A stretch of 64,000 nucleotides of DNA. Source: Hyperoplus lanceolatus. Taxonomy: Eukaryota > Chordata > Actinopteri > Uranoscopiformes > Ammodytidae. Made by a program: the position numbers and the translations under genes. Below, piece by piece: positions 52,801-64,000 of this stretch (positions are counted from its first letter, which is position 1; every line of letters starts with the position of its first letter). The notes under the pieces were generated by a model that had not been told where the DNA came from, searched no databases, and was given only the letters and a program-made list of their open reading frames with translations. The stretch covers positions 30,064,001-30,128,000 of the forward strand of contig CM049395.1 of NCBI GenBank assembly GCA_026929865.2. Reading direction: 5' to 3'.

Positions 52801-55055
52801 CTAAGGTACGCTACATGTGTCCGTGTTGCAAAAGCCACATGCTGGGATAAATTATATTCTATTTACTATTTTACATTTTCAAATTCATATTGAACATATG
52901 AGGAGTTTTTGCCAGAACAAAGTATGGCACAGCATTTTAGTACAGTACAAGAGGTTTATTAAAAATCTCTGTGATGAAATTTGTGGCTGTAAAGGTCTAC
53001 TGTGGAGTCATGTCGTTGTTTGATATGCTAATGTCTCAAAATGAATGTGGTCATGTTAGGTTAAGTATAAAAGGATGAATTAATGTACATGTAAATGTGA
53101 TTTATTCATTTTGAATTTTAGTGATTGGATGTTAAGTTTCTACGTTTATGCCATTCAATATTCCTGTGTTCAAATGTGTTTGTTAGTCAGTAGGTTATTT
53201 CCAAAATATGTCAAGAGATTTGAATACAAATTCGACTCTTCATACCAGTGGCTGGAACAATTTATTCAACGTTGGTGTGAAATCATTTGAAAGGATTTCT
53301 TTGTAAGAGACGCAGAGTGCTAAAACATGATGAATATTGAAAATATACGTATGGCACGTATGTCAAATCCTTCACCAGGCAGAGGCTGATCCACATGCAG
53401 ATTAACAATATGAAAATATGATTTTGAGCATAGTGCTGCAGGCACGGTTGGGGAGTGCTTTCTCATTGTTGTTTTGTTATAGTGGAACTTAAAGACTCAG
53501 ATAAGCAGTGTATGAATTCAAAAAGTCTCCCTCTCTTTTGCAGCTTATTTATAATATCACAGGTTTTGGGTTTTAGGTTGTTGGGCGTTGTTCACATATG
53601 GAATGTTCCTGGACTACTGAAAGAATATATTTCACTTTTTAGATACTTATTTTCTTTTCATGCTTGTTACTGTATAATAACATTAAGTGAGAGCACGGAG
53701 GTGATTCGCTCATCATAGCATGAATACTGGATGCAAGATGAAACAGCTAGTGGATCTGTGTCCAGATAATCCATTTCTGATCATAAAAAGAAAGGTCTGA
53801 GATGTCTTCTGCTTGTGTGTAAACACTTTCTGTGGAGAGGAAAATGGAATAGCTCACACCCTGGTAGCTGCAATTTTGGTCCTGGATGGGTTGGAAATAA
53901 AAGACAGTGTGTGTGTACACTCTGGTATCAAACCCTGGAGTTCACACAACGGCTTGCCCCTGGGGTAGAGCCGGCCTGTTGTTTTGGCTGCCTGCCACTG
54001 TTGCCATGATCAACATCATCCCATTTCAGCCCAATGCGTGGTTGTCATGGTAATGACCATTTATTTGCAGGGGGCCGGTCTAGTCTCCCATATTTCCGGG
54101 AAACACACACGGACATCAAGAGGAAGTGGAGGTGAGGGAGAGAGAGAGGGAGGGGGGGGGTTGCCAGACAGACAATTTGCTCAAAGGGCAGGTAGATAAG
54201 TCAGTCTTGCATATTACATCTCAAGGTCAGTCCAGTCAACATATCGTTTTAACCTAGCAGGACCACAAATATTATTAATTTAGCTTTGTTGACTAGGTAC
54301 CAAAATCAGTACTTTTAACATAGGGCAAAGCAACATTGAAATTGTACTTAAGATAAAAGTCAAAACAAAAGTCAAGCAAATAAAGTGTTAAAGATAAGAT
54401 AGGTGTGTGATCTATTGGAAAGCCACAGTGAACAGTAAGGTTTTAAAAGATGATTTAAAGAGCTGACAGCTTAAGGGTACTGTCCGAAATGATGTTGATT
54501 CTCTTTAGCGCCTATTCACATATAATCAATATGTGCCAAATGTTGGTAGCGAGCCTCTAGATAGAGTTGGAGAGCAAGAGGACGTCATCCCTGCAGCTTG
54601 TTCACTTCAGCACTCAGGGCAATGGCTATCCAAAAGTGGTCCCTGATGTGTTTGCACTTCTCTTTTGAAATTACTTTGTTTGGTTTGACTGGGAGAATAA
54701 AGCACCAAAAAAGGTTTCCATGGGGACAAACGTGAACGGAACACAATAAGCAACGAGAAGTTTTAGTACAGAAATGGACACTGATATGTTCAAGGTTACG
54801 TAGAAATCTGTATGAAGGTTTATTCAAACAGCGTTGCCATTACAGTTTGTCCACTGAAAAGTTAATTTCCACCTAACAGCATGGCTCTAGGGATTCTTCA
54901 CCACTTTGATGAGAACCAAAATATCTCAAATGTGTTGGATAGTTCACCATTGATTTTTGTCAATACATTGATGATACTTACGTTGGTGATTGCAAGACTT
55001 TTTGTTTAGTGCCCCATTGAGGTTGACATTTGTGGTTTAGCATTAAATATCTTAA
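47939..55055. other. Gene-poor intergenic stretch
   Basis: I found no splice-bounded coding segment, RNA gene or complete transposon. Short repeats present are (GT)n at about 49,773-49,816 and (TGA)n at about 52,135-52,157. An AG-rich and G-rich patch lies at about 54,130-54,165. The open frames are all under about 105 codons and lack family resemblance. Confidence 0.5.
49773..49816. repeat. (GT)n microsatellite
   Basis: About 21 GT units with one GG interruption. Confidence 0.9.
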
Positions 55056-55579
55056 AGAGGACCTATGATGCTTTTCGACTTTTATGACCTATAAACGTTG
55101 TTATAATGATTTATTTTATAGTCATGTTTAACCATACTAGAGTATCAAATAATTACATACATGCATTTCAACGTATTCCCTGCTGACCGTCTGGGGTGGC
55201 TATGCAGAGCACTAAACACTATGGCAGCCGGTCGAGCCGAACTTGTTCAAATTTCCGGATTGTTTCTGTCACGCTCGGGTCGTTTCTGTCTGTACGGTAA
55301 TGCTGCCGCTCAGGCAAGCTCCGGCCGCATACCCCCACTTTCATGAAAATGTCCCGCTGCTGGAAGGAAGGTAACCAATCACAACGGAGTGGGGTTTGCA
55401 GCAGGGGGGGAGGGGCGGAGAAGCTCAAAGCAGTGTGTAGAGAGAGACTGCTGTGCTGGCTAGGGTAAGAGGAAGAGTGTCCCGAAAATCTACATAGTTT
55501 TTTGTGATGTGATTCGTGTCAGGTTGCTCTATAGCAGTTTTTAACAAGAAATGAAGACCAGAAAAATAATAAGATCTCT
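55056..55579 (+). mobile_element. TTAA-family non-autonomous element, copy C
   Basis: AGAGGACCTATGATGC at 55056 and TTATTATTCTAGAG-type complementary sequence (aataataagatctct, ending 55579) are flanked by TTAA at 55052-55055 and 55580-55583. At 524 bp this is the uninterrupted form of the family found in copies A and B. It holds no transposase. Confidence 0.75.
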
Positions 55580-56841
55580 TTAACTCAACTATCGGAAGAA
55601 TTTAATTTGTTTCTCACAGTTAAGTCTCTTTGAGAGTGAGGAGTCAACACTGTAGTAATAGCTAGGCTAGGGCCATCATCAAGTTAGCTTTCTACTTTTT
55701 TGATACTTTGGTTCATGACCACATGGGGGATGACACCAGTTTGAAAGCACTGCCATACTTAGAAATACATAGGTAGTTGCATTGAGCTGATAGGCTTTAT
55801 CAACTTTGTGGCAACTCAATGTCTTGAATATTACCGACATTCACTTATTTGAAAAAGTAGCACACTATAGCTTTAAGTACAGTCAGAGAACTTGTTAAAA
55901 AAGTATTTTATATCAGCTTAATTGGGGCATTGTTTTCAGACATGTTGCCCAGCCCTGTTAAATGAGTAGCATGATGGTTTTAATGGGAATTTGGCCATTG
56001 GGAGACCCCATAGACTACATGTAACTAAGTCCCATACTGTATTCATCCATTTTTTATAAGGCTTAAATTAAACCCAGGATAATCCTTCATTCCCATACAA
56101 TTGACTTTCATTCATAGCTGTTAAACCTGAAACCAGACAACTGGAGGTTATTAGCTGGATATGTTTTATTAAATTGCAGCCGGCTTCCTTGTATTTCTCC
56201 TATTATAACAGCGGCGTCTACTGATATTGGCCGCGTTTCCCAGATTCGATCGTTCTTTGGGACCAAAGAAGGGTCGAAAGAAGGTTTCGCCTAAGAAGGA
56301 GCGCTAAGATACGGGTGTTTCCCAGATGGCTTCTTAAGTGCCATCTTTGGAGAACGCGTAAGTTGAAGCAAAAGAAGCTCTTTAGTGGGAGCTGTCCACA
56401 GCGGTCGTGCTGAAACTGAATAAATCGATGCCAGGCGAATCGATCACCCACCTCTTTATCAGCGTAAAAGTCACACACAGCGCCCCGTGGTTTCACTAAT
56501 CAATCTCCCTTCGTTGCAGGTGATGCAGACGCCCAGTAAAGACAGCGCGGGAATCCGTGTATGGTTCGTTCTTTGAACATTCCGATTTAAAACCAAATCA
56601 GAAAAACCAAATAACAGAGTTCTTTTTTGGTTTTTCTGATTTTGTTTCAAATCGGAAAAAGGGAATAATGAATTAACAAATTAACGGCATTTTATTGATT
56701 TAAAAATCAAAACGGGAAAACGGAATAATCCAGTTGCTTGTTTTGTTTTTGTGTTATTTAGATTTCCGTATTAAACCGCAATGAATGCTGGGCGCGCGAT
56801 TTGAAAAAAAAAAATACATATATAGACGTATCAAACGTTCC

Positions 56842-59141
56842 ATGTCTTTCTCTTTCAACACAATGGCCAGCTTCGTAATTTTCCGCGAGAGCCGATGGCT
56901 GAACCTCCGGGCAGATGATCTCTCCGTGGCCAAGTTGTCAATGATTTTCCAGGTGAGCCGTTCTGACATTATATACTGGGTATGAACATTGTACGTTAGC
57001 GCCATCTACAGTTACACATTGACTGCACAGCGAGCCGAGCGGAGAATATCAGCTAACGCCATCTACAGTTATAACAGCAGTACTTCATTAAAAACATATC
57101 CACAGTCTATGTTAGAAATGAGTAAGCTTTCCGTCAATACACAAGCTCAAAGCTTGGTCAAACTGGTCATAAAACATTAAAACAACATCTAAATAACAAG
57201 ATCATATTGTACAATATAGCCTAGCCTACATGCATTGGCTATGATATCACATAAGCCTATTGATGACACAATTATAATGTTCTAGTCTCATGATAGCCAT
57301 TCTCAAAACCAACCACATATGGTTAATATGTTGTTATTGGTTTGTAGTATTTATTGTGGTTTTTATTCATTATGATGAATGTTTTTATTATTAATGAATG
57401 TATACATGAAGCTCAAGAATTTCTTTAAGTTTGATAGTAAGGCCAACTATGTGAAATGTTACAAGACAGGTCATGCTGTCTTATAATGACAACGTAGACT
57501 GTATGAATTCAGTCACTTATGTTAAATGATTTGTTATATTAACAATTATTAAAACACACAACACTTAACATCACTGCTTCATGTTCATGACAGGTTTCAT
57601 GTCATGGTTTTGTCATTCTCATTATTTCTATTCTGTCATCTTATGTATGTCCCTTCAAATAAAGTTGTATCAAAAATGTTTATTTTTAGGTCCGTCCACA
57701 TTCCATCTATTTAACCGACGACAGAAATCAAGGGATACTCCCTGGGCCAGAGGGAGCGTTTGCTCTTGGCGATCTCCAAGACGGGGGACACTATGAGGTA
57801 CACGGGGAGAGCACTGCTGAGGAAGGCTCTAGCTGGCAGGGGCAAAACCCTGCTGCGCGCTTTGCCTTTCGACGCCCATCCAGCAGTGCTCTCCCCGTTG
57901 CCTCAGGAGCTATGCCTGTTCCTGCTCCAAGAGCTGTGGGTCCCAAGCTCAATACAAGGTTAGTACAAGTACACTGAACATTTTTGTTTGTCTATACAAC
58001 TTAATACATTTTGTGTTTAAATATCTATAACGTATATATCTTATGTTTATACTCAGAAATGTCTTGATCGCGGACTTAGTGAACGGAAGGCCAGAGACTA
58101 AGTGTACAGTGGCCGTCAGGTTCACAGAGTTTGAAGCCAGTGTGAGCAGCATAAGGGACAAGGTGGTGGAGGCTCTGGGCGAAGACGAGCCCATGGTCAT
58201 AGTCGACAGCCATGGGAATGAAATCCTGGACTGTGAGGGAACCAGAGGTACAGTCAAGTCAATCATTATATACACCTGTTAGACTGTCTCACACCCTTGT
58301 ACTTGTTACAGTGTTATCAATGTATCATGTCTAGAACTCTGTCTTTTCAAATTGTCTTTTTTTTTTACCACAATTGCTCTGTGTGTGTTTGACACTAATC
58401 TAAAACATCTACAATACAGGATCTGCTTTCTGGAAGCAACACGCCAGGAAGGTCTTTGCTGTTCCCCAGGCACACATGCTAAGACCCCGTGGGGGGAAAC
58501 GAAGGAGAGAAAGGTAGTTAAACTGTCTATGATAAAACAATACAAATACAGTACAACTATCCTCCCCTAATATGTAAAACATATTGTGGAATCCCAGTTA
58601 ATACACACTTAACAATATGTTCTTTATATGTTTCAGTCAACATGAGGACACAGACCTCCCTTTGGTCGTTGACCAAATAGAGGAGGTCATCCTGGCTTCC
58701 CAGGGTCTAAAGGACATCTCAGACACCTTAAAAGACCTGGCTAATTTTGCACAGGCAAATCACAGGACCACTCTGAGCCTGAGTGACAGCCATGCTACAG
58801 CTGTTAAGGCAGCATTTTCTTGCATTATATGTCGAGGTTTGTAATATGTTTTTATTATTTACCATGAAAGTTTAATAAAAAAAAGTGTTCTTCAAAAAAG
58901 TCTAAAAGCCTCCTTAAAGTCACTAATATAAACATTATCTATGTACAATGCAGATCCTATGAAGAAGCCCATGTTTGCGAGCTGCTGCAGAAGCATCCTG
59001 GGCTGCAGCAGCTGCATGGAGCAGTGGCAGGAGAGCCACAGCTACTGCCCGAAATGCAGAGGCTCCTTCATAGGGGAAAACATGCAGGCAGTGGTAGGCC
59101 TGGATGAGGCACTGGCTGCACTGGAAAACATCATTTCATAA
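56842..59141 (+). CDS. Transposon-encoded RING-like zinc finger protein (6 exons, ~350 residues)
   Basis: Exons 56842-56952, 57690-57958, 58057-58247, 58420-58513, 58637-58836 and 58954-59141 have GT-AG borders and matching phases and give 350 residues and TAA. The N-terminus (MASFVIFRESRWLNLRADD, then FQVRPHSIYLTDD) and the middle GSAFWKQHARKVFAV match a family of uncharacterised fish proteins I recognise only by pattern. A Cys-rich domain lies at residues 284-323: C284-x2-C287, C299/C300, C306-x2-C309, C320-x2-C323, a RING or U-box-like zinc finger, which in known families recruits ubiquitin-conjugating enzymes. An in-frame ATG at 56863 is an equally possible start. No function in transposition is known to me. 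A role in protein turnover or regulating the transposon is inference. Confidence 0.78.
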
Positions 59142-59601
59142 TTGTTTTGTTTTTTCCCACCAAATTTTCCTGTTCTTTTAATAATCAATGTACCTTTAAT
59201 TTTCATGTTTTATTCTTTTTTAAATCAAATAAGTTATAAAATATGGAACGTTAAAATGTTATGTTAAATTGTTATTTTCCAATTAAAATGTAGTTATTTT
59301 TGAAAATCATTCTCTATTTGTTTAATTCTAGATACTATTTTGTTTGGATATAAAGAGGTATTCACATGTAGATGGACAAATATACATTTTGCAACTGTTC
59401 AGTTAAATTAAGATAACTACAGCAACGAAAAGTATCTTTTCAAGAACAATCAAAAGCATTCACAGACACAAGTGGTGTCCTTCAACAGGTTTTATTTAAT
59501 AATTTTCCTGAACTCCACTGTGAGAATTTAGCAGATTAACACATACAGCATCAAACATACACAGGCAGTCACACATCCAGTCACACATCCATCAAAACGT
59601 T

Positions 59602-61056
59602 TCACACATTCCTCTCTGTGGCATTCAGCAGGCAGAAAAGGGCTTCATTAAAAACACTATGGTCATTGTTGACCACATTGTCAAAAATAATGGAAATATC
59701 AGGGTAGGCCACCGCAAAGTCCCGTTCTGACCGGCTCCTGTCTTCCTCATTGTGAAAGGGGTCCACACCAAAGGCTGCCTCTCTGCTGAGAGAGCTTCCA
59801 AACTCCTGCTCATATTGGTCAGCAGCAGCAGAAGCACTGGGTAGCAGGTCCTCCGATATCAGTGCAGGGCATCCTCCTGCAGCTAGCTCATTAGGTATTC
59901 CTCTGCCTTGTAAAGGAAACATGTTAAGCCAAAGTAAGGTTATTTTGTATAGCATATTTTGACATTTATATCATATATATATTAAATGGTAAAGAGAATA
60001 GCAAATAAAAATAGGATTTTATTATTATTAGTAAGTTTATTTTGGAATGACATGATTCATTCACAATATATTTTAAGCATACCTGGAATCCTATGTGCAT
60101 TCCATGACTGCACAACCCTGTCTAATCCAATCTGGCTGAGTTGGCAGGTCAGGTTAGACACACAGAACTTCACCGTGTTGTCCTGCATGTCTATGACCTC
60201 TTGGTCAGTCAGGTGCACCAGGGCCTGCCTCAGTGGGTAGTTCACCCGGTTGTTGACTTCAGGCCAAATCCGCTCCACCCTAAGATTCTGTTGTGAACAC
60301 AAGATGTAGTATGTTTGAAAAAGAAGTGACGGCGATAATCTGCTTAAAATTAGTTGTAACTGCTACATGTTTTATATATTATATAACATAGTGTGTTCAA
60401 TGCTGTGGACAAATCCTGACATATTCTGCTGCTTCAGAATCCATCTTACACTCCACGAAACAAATAAGAAACAACGCAAGGCCAAGATTCTGTCAGTTTT
60501 GACTTTGGCCATATAATTTGATTTTACCTTTCGTCTCCCTTTTGAGTATTAATAGAAAGACTTACCCTTGAAGATGTAGTCTGCAGGTAAGGTTGCCTGC
60601 TGAGGTTGTACCTGTGCCTAGAAAGGATCTCCTGGATGTACAGGCACAGATAGAACTCCTTGCCATGGTCAACTCTGACCTGGTCCCACATCCCATTGGC
60701 ACCCACTGCACATCTGATACAATTAAAACACATACATAAAGTACACAGAGTCAAATGCAGTACGCTGAAATACATAAAATACTTGGATCATACTTTCATT
60801 GTGATGGGCTATACAAAACATAATGACATAAGATTACTTTGCAATTATAGTGTAGGACGCACCTGTAAACTTGCTCATAAATTATGAGGTTGTTTTTCAC
60901 AGGCATGGTGGCCTGTGCAACAATTTTGCTGCTGTAGCCATCAACTGCCACAACATGTGTGACACCGAACATGCCGAGCTTCTCATTTTGGTCCATGTGG
61001 AGTTTATGGCCCATATACTCTGCATGGTAGGGAATTGGATTAAGATTACGAGCACC
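59602..61056 (-). CDS. DDE (rve-type) integrase/transposase, N-terminus unresolved
   Basis: Minus-strand exons 61056-60863, 60713-60566, 60287-60083 and 59906-59602 join in phase to 283 residues and a stop. The sequence runs [95 protein letters not shown]. The acidic triad I infer is D39, D80 and E119 of this fragment (VDGYS, VDHGK, RVERIW), spaced 40 and 38 residues, close to the D-D-35-E of integrase cores. The C-terminal tail is acidic. A minus-strand AATAAA is at 59491-59496. Upstream exon(s) with the start codon must lie between 61057 and about 61,500, and I could not join one confidently. Presumed role: cutting and joining the transposon ends. Confidence 0.78.
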
Positions 61057-61199
61057 CTGTAAAAGGAAGAGAAATATAATTAAAACCTTTTTGCTCCTGT
61101 GCTTTCATGAATATTTTTTATTTTATTTTACATACGTTTTTATCATGAGATCCACAATACAGAAAGCAACGATAATAAATAATAAAAAAAAATATTCCT

Positions 61200-61430
61200 T
61201 TCTTTCACTTTGGACTCGGCCCTTAATTCAAAATAACACTTCGTACACGGACCCCGGTACTTTGCCTGTACGGCCCGGTCTGATAGCACGTCCAGCGGGG
61301 AGAAGTGCCGACGCACGTATGCAAAATGTAAACCGTCTGGCTTCAAACACGGCGAGGCTGTTGAATCGCAGCGAGAAGGTGTTGTATTGCAGCCATGGTT
61401 TCTCACACGCTCGGACTTTGGCAACGCCTT
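61200..61430 (-). pseudogene. Possible N-terminal exon or transposase remnant near the right transposon end
   Basis: On the minus strand an ATG at 61396 opens MAAIQHLLAAIQQPRR and then stops. A neighbouring frame continues with LKPDGLHFAYVRRHFSPLDVLSDRAVQAKY up to about 61,250. The two would join with one frameshift. SPLDVLSDRAVQAKYR looks like the segment that opens many PIF/Harbinger transposases, but a 5' exon of the integrase gene is the alternative. Neither frame shows a donor that suits the phase-0 acceptor at 61056. I give this low weight. Confidence 0.25.
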
Positions 61431-61949
61431 TAGCAGGTGGAGCCGCTCTGGATGAGGTTCAGCTGAGTTTAATTAAATCTGTTTCTTTGATATCTGTGAA
61501 ATGCCACAGGGTTGTTGATGTTTTTTTTGTATGTGTAGTAGTACTATAAACTCACGTGTGTGGAAAACGTAAACGTCTAATTCATTAAAACGTTTTTTTT
61601 TCTCTACTATTAGTCTATGTTTCTTGCGCCAGTGGTCCGCATTGAGCATTGTTTTATTATTTCGAAAAGTGGAGGAAATAAATTTCCCTGACGCGGCATG
61701 ATCACTGACGATTTGGTCGCTAAGAAGGTTGAAAGAGTGGGTCAGCTCGGTCTTACAGTTCCATCTTAGTGAAAGAGCTACTTTCGCTAAGAACGAATCT
61801 GGGAAACGCATTCTTCTTTCACAGCGTACTTAAGAGCGCTCCAAAGAAGTACTTTGCCCAAAGAGGCTCTTAACGAATCTGGGAAACGCGGCCATTAATA
61901 GTAAACGTATGAGACTGGGCCTGATATATTTCAGCTTCCCTTTTTCACT

Positions 61950-62543
61950 TTCAGGGGAGATTTCTGGTCTGGCGAGAAATGGGGTGACAAAAATGACAAA
62001 TATATCCATAGGCACACATCATCCACCTGTCTTGTCAGAAGGCGCCGGATCGGTGGCCCTATAATAAACGCCCCCACCCCACCCCAACCCAACCCACCTT
62101 ACTCCCTCCGCACTCCACACACACAGCACCTTCCAGCGCACTACTCTGTCTGTTTCAGTGTGTGGCAGGGAGATATGCTGCTCGGAGCCGCGCTGAGTGT
62201 CTGTCGCCTCGTATTGAATTTCCGCGCGGCACCAGTCGGGTTTCTCTGCGGGAGATCAGGTTTAGAACGCACCCGCTGCCTCTCCCTCCCCCCGGGGCTC
62301 TCTCCTCCTGCCCATCACGGCCCCTTCCCTTTCTCCACACTTTTTGAGTGGAAGTTTTCCCTCGGCGGAGCTGCTTCACCGTTGGCGGTGCGCCCGGTGT
62401 AAAAGTCGGACTTATGAAGCGGCATTAGGAGCACGAGGAGCGAGAGAGATAGAGAGAGAGAGAGAGAGCGAGGTAGGAGAAGGACAGCAAGGCTAAGGGA
62501 ATAAAACAGTGTGACTTAACAGGAACCGGAGACCACATCCAAG
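61950..62543 (+). promoter_or_regulatory. GC-rich promoter and non-coding first exon of a downstream gene
   Basis: A TATA-like ctataataaa at about 62,059 precedes C-rich CCCCACCCCACCCC boxes. From about 62,155 to 62,410 the sequence is much richer in G+C and CpG than its surroundings. A GAGAGA tract (about 62,445-62,470) and a strong donor, AAG/GTAAGC at 62543/62544, follow. ATGs in the stretch open only short frames (62160-62402, 80 codons; and atgaagcggcattag near 62,415), so the exon is probably 5' UTR. The gene itself would lie past the window and I cannot name it. Confidence 0.4.
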
Positions 62544-64000
62544 GTAAGCATGAACCTTTAATTACTTTGTACACCACCCTTCTACAAAGAATAGGCTACT
62601 GCATCCTGGAACCGGGGGTTGGGAACCTACTAGACGGACTTCTTTGTGACACTTAAATGTACAGTTCAACTTGTCATTCTTTCTCCATGGTTGGATTTAT
62701 GTTATTGTTATTGTATACACAGTGAGTGTATCATGTAAGGGGGCTCTGAGCTTATGTAATGAGTTTAACAATGACTAAGGTTAATATTATACAGTAATAG
62801 TTTAGTTCAAGCATCGATAGCCTACAACCAGCTCTTCGTTGCCAGGTGCTCTAAGATCCCTCTGGCTGGTGACTCATAGTCAAGTCATTAATAAAGTCAT
62901 TAATAATGACTAATGATTAAAATGAACCCGTGGATCCCAAACACACACATGGCCATGGAGAGAATGTAACATGTAGAGAAATATTGGAGTGAAACTATTG
63001 CTGAATAGAGCTGTTTCAATAGCAGACATTGTGACTTGACCAGCACAGGTACTAATCACATTATTAATTGCACTGCAGTCATTTCTGGAACAGTGGGATC
63101 GTTATTCTTTGCTCCATGAGGTTTCCCTGCAATGATGTCTATTGGGGAAAAAGGTCTGTGGAATGCACTGCAATACAACTCTTTGCCACCTGTTTCAGTC
63201 ATTTGGAAAAGATACAGATGGCAGTTTGGACAAAGTTGAACTTTAATTGAATATCATAAACGTGTGCAGTTCATGTTCTTGAATTATATGTCAATACAAT
63301 TCAGCTTGGCTCCTTTGTTTCAGTTTGTTTGAATTTATCTGTGAGGGATGGGATGTGTGACCCTTTTTCAGCTTCCAAAGTGGGACATGACGGAAAAAGC
63401 TTTGGGAACCACTGTAATAAACCATCGATGCTGTATTGCAAATGTCAATGATTAAAGAGTTATTATAATATTCCTTTAATTATCCAGCCTTGTTGATGGT
63501 TAATTAATGATTCATGAATGAACATTGGGCCCGAAAGCTCTGTAGTAGAACTGAAATCATTTGTTGATTAATTGATAATGGGATGGATATAAAATGAGTG
63601 ATATCAGATTTATTGTTTTTTGAAGCAAGAATTCCCCAAATGAACTGGCTCCCTCATCCCATATGTTATTCTCTTCTTGAATATATACTGAATATATTTG
63701 GGTTTTAGGACTGTTAGTAAGATGAATACAGACAACTTAAAACAATCACCATACTCTACTCATTAATGAGTGAGTCCAGAAAAAAACATTTGCAGATGAA
63801 TTGATATGGAGAATAAGCGTTAATAGCATCCCTACTCTCCAGAAGTCCAGTGGTCAGTCTCTCCATTGGAGTCATCTTCTTGATTTGATTAGCTGGTCGT
63901 GATAAAGCCAGTGGCCTGCTGGATATGGATAAACACCAGCCAAGGGGACATTTCACAGTCTGGCAACCCAAAAGGTGTTCTAATGAATGACTCATAACTA
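62544..64000. other. Probable first intron of the downstream gene; solitary hAT end
   Basis: AT-rich sequence without coding signs. TTTGGGAACCACTG ending at 63414 is the right terminus of a hAT element (complement CAGTGGTTCCCAAA). No left end is visible. Confidence 0.4.

Larger units (their letters stand above)
56229..61893. mobile_element. DNA transposon carrying RING-protein and DDE integrase genes
   Basis: Perfect 20-bp inverted ends, GGCCGCGTTTCCCAGATTCG at 56229 and its complement ending at 61893, are flanked by ATT on both sides (56226-56228, 61894-61896), probably a 3-bp target duplication. A second gtttcccagat motif lies inside each end (about 56,319 and 61,795). Between them are two convergent spliced genes: a RING-type protein on the plus strand and an rve/DDE integrase on the minus strand. 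Both frames are open across all recognised exons. Integrase-type eukaryotic transposons (Ginger, IS3EU and relatives) are the nearest named groups. I cannot assign the superfamily from ends and duplication alone, and the 3-bp duplication would also suit PIF/Harbinger. Confidence 0.8.

Noticed and set aside
62160-62402. 80-codon frame in the GC-rich first exon as a secreted protein start
   Set aside because: It stops inside the exon before the donor at 62543, its composition follows the CpG-rich DNA, and several other frames are open in the same place. Better read as an upstream frame in a 5' UTR.

Overview
The window is vertebrate genomic DNA, most likely from a ray-finned fish. It has short GT-AG-bounded exons in long introns, abundant CA/GT and GATA microsatellites, and many Tc1, hAT, TTAA-target and integrase-type DNA transposon copies of the kind that crowd teleost genomes. 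There are no bacterial operons, ribosome binding sites or CRISPR arrays.

Region 1 (1-37,100) is one plus-strand gene, golgb1 (giantin), the large tail-anchored coiled-coil tether of the Golgi. I trace 27 phase-consistent coding exons from 1889 to 35522, about 4,997 codons. The start codon and first exon(s) lie upstream of the window. One exon alone (21048-32621) encodes 3,858 residues. The last exon encodes the C-terminal membrane anchor. A 3' UTR with several polyadenylation signals follows. The introns carry transposons: a hAT copy with a perfect 8-bp target duplication (265-1838), a TTAA-flanked copy (3219-4158), a solitary hAT end (~10,387), a palindromic Tc1 copy (15522-17034), and nested inverted-repeat elements (17042-19907).

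Region 2 (37,100-56,228) has no gene I can support. It holds microsatellites, a small TTAA MITE (40004-40244), a head-to-head pair of related TTAA elements with a hAT copy nested in one (42,395-44,447), a hAT element with another element nested inside (45746-47930), and a further copy of the TTAA family (55056-55579).

Region 3 (56,229-61,893) is a 5.7-kb DNA transposon bounded by 20-bp perfect inverted repeats. It carries two spliced, convergent, apparently open genes: a 350-residue protein ending in a RING-like zinc finger (plus strand) and a DDE/rve-type integrase (minus strand, N-terminus unresolved). This pairing is the least ordinary thing in the window.

Region 4 (61,900-64,000) begins with a GC-rich stretch that looks like the promoter and non-coding first exon of another plus-strand gene, with a splice donor at 62543/62544. 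Its coding part would lie beyond the window.
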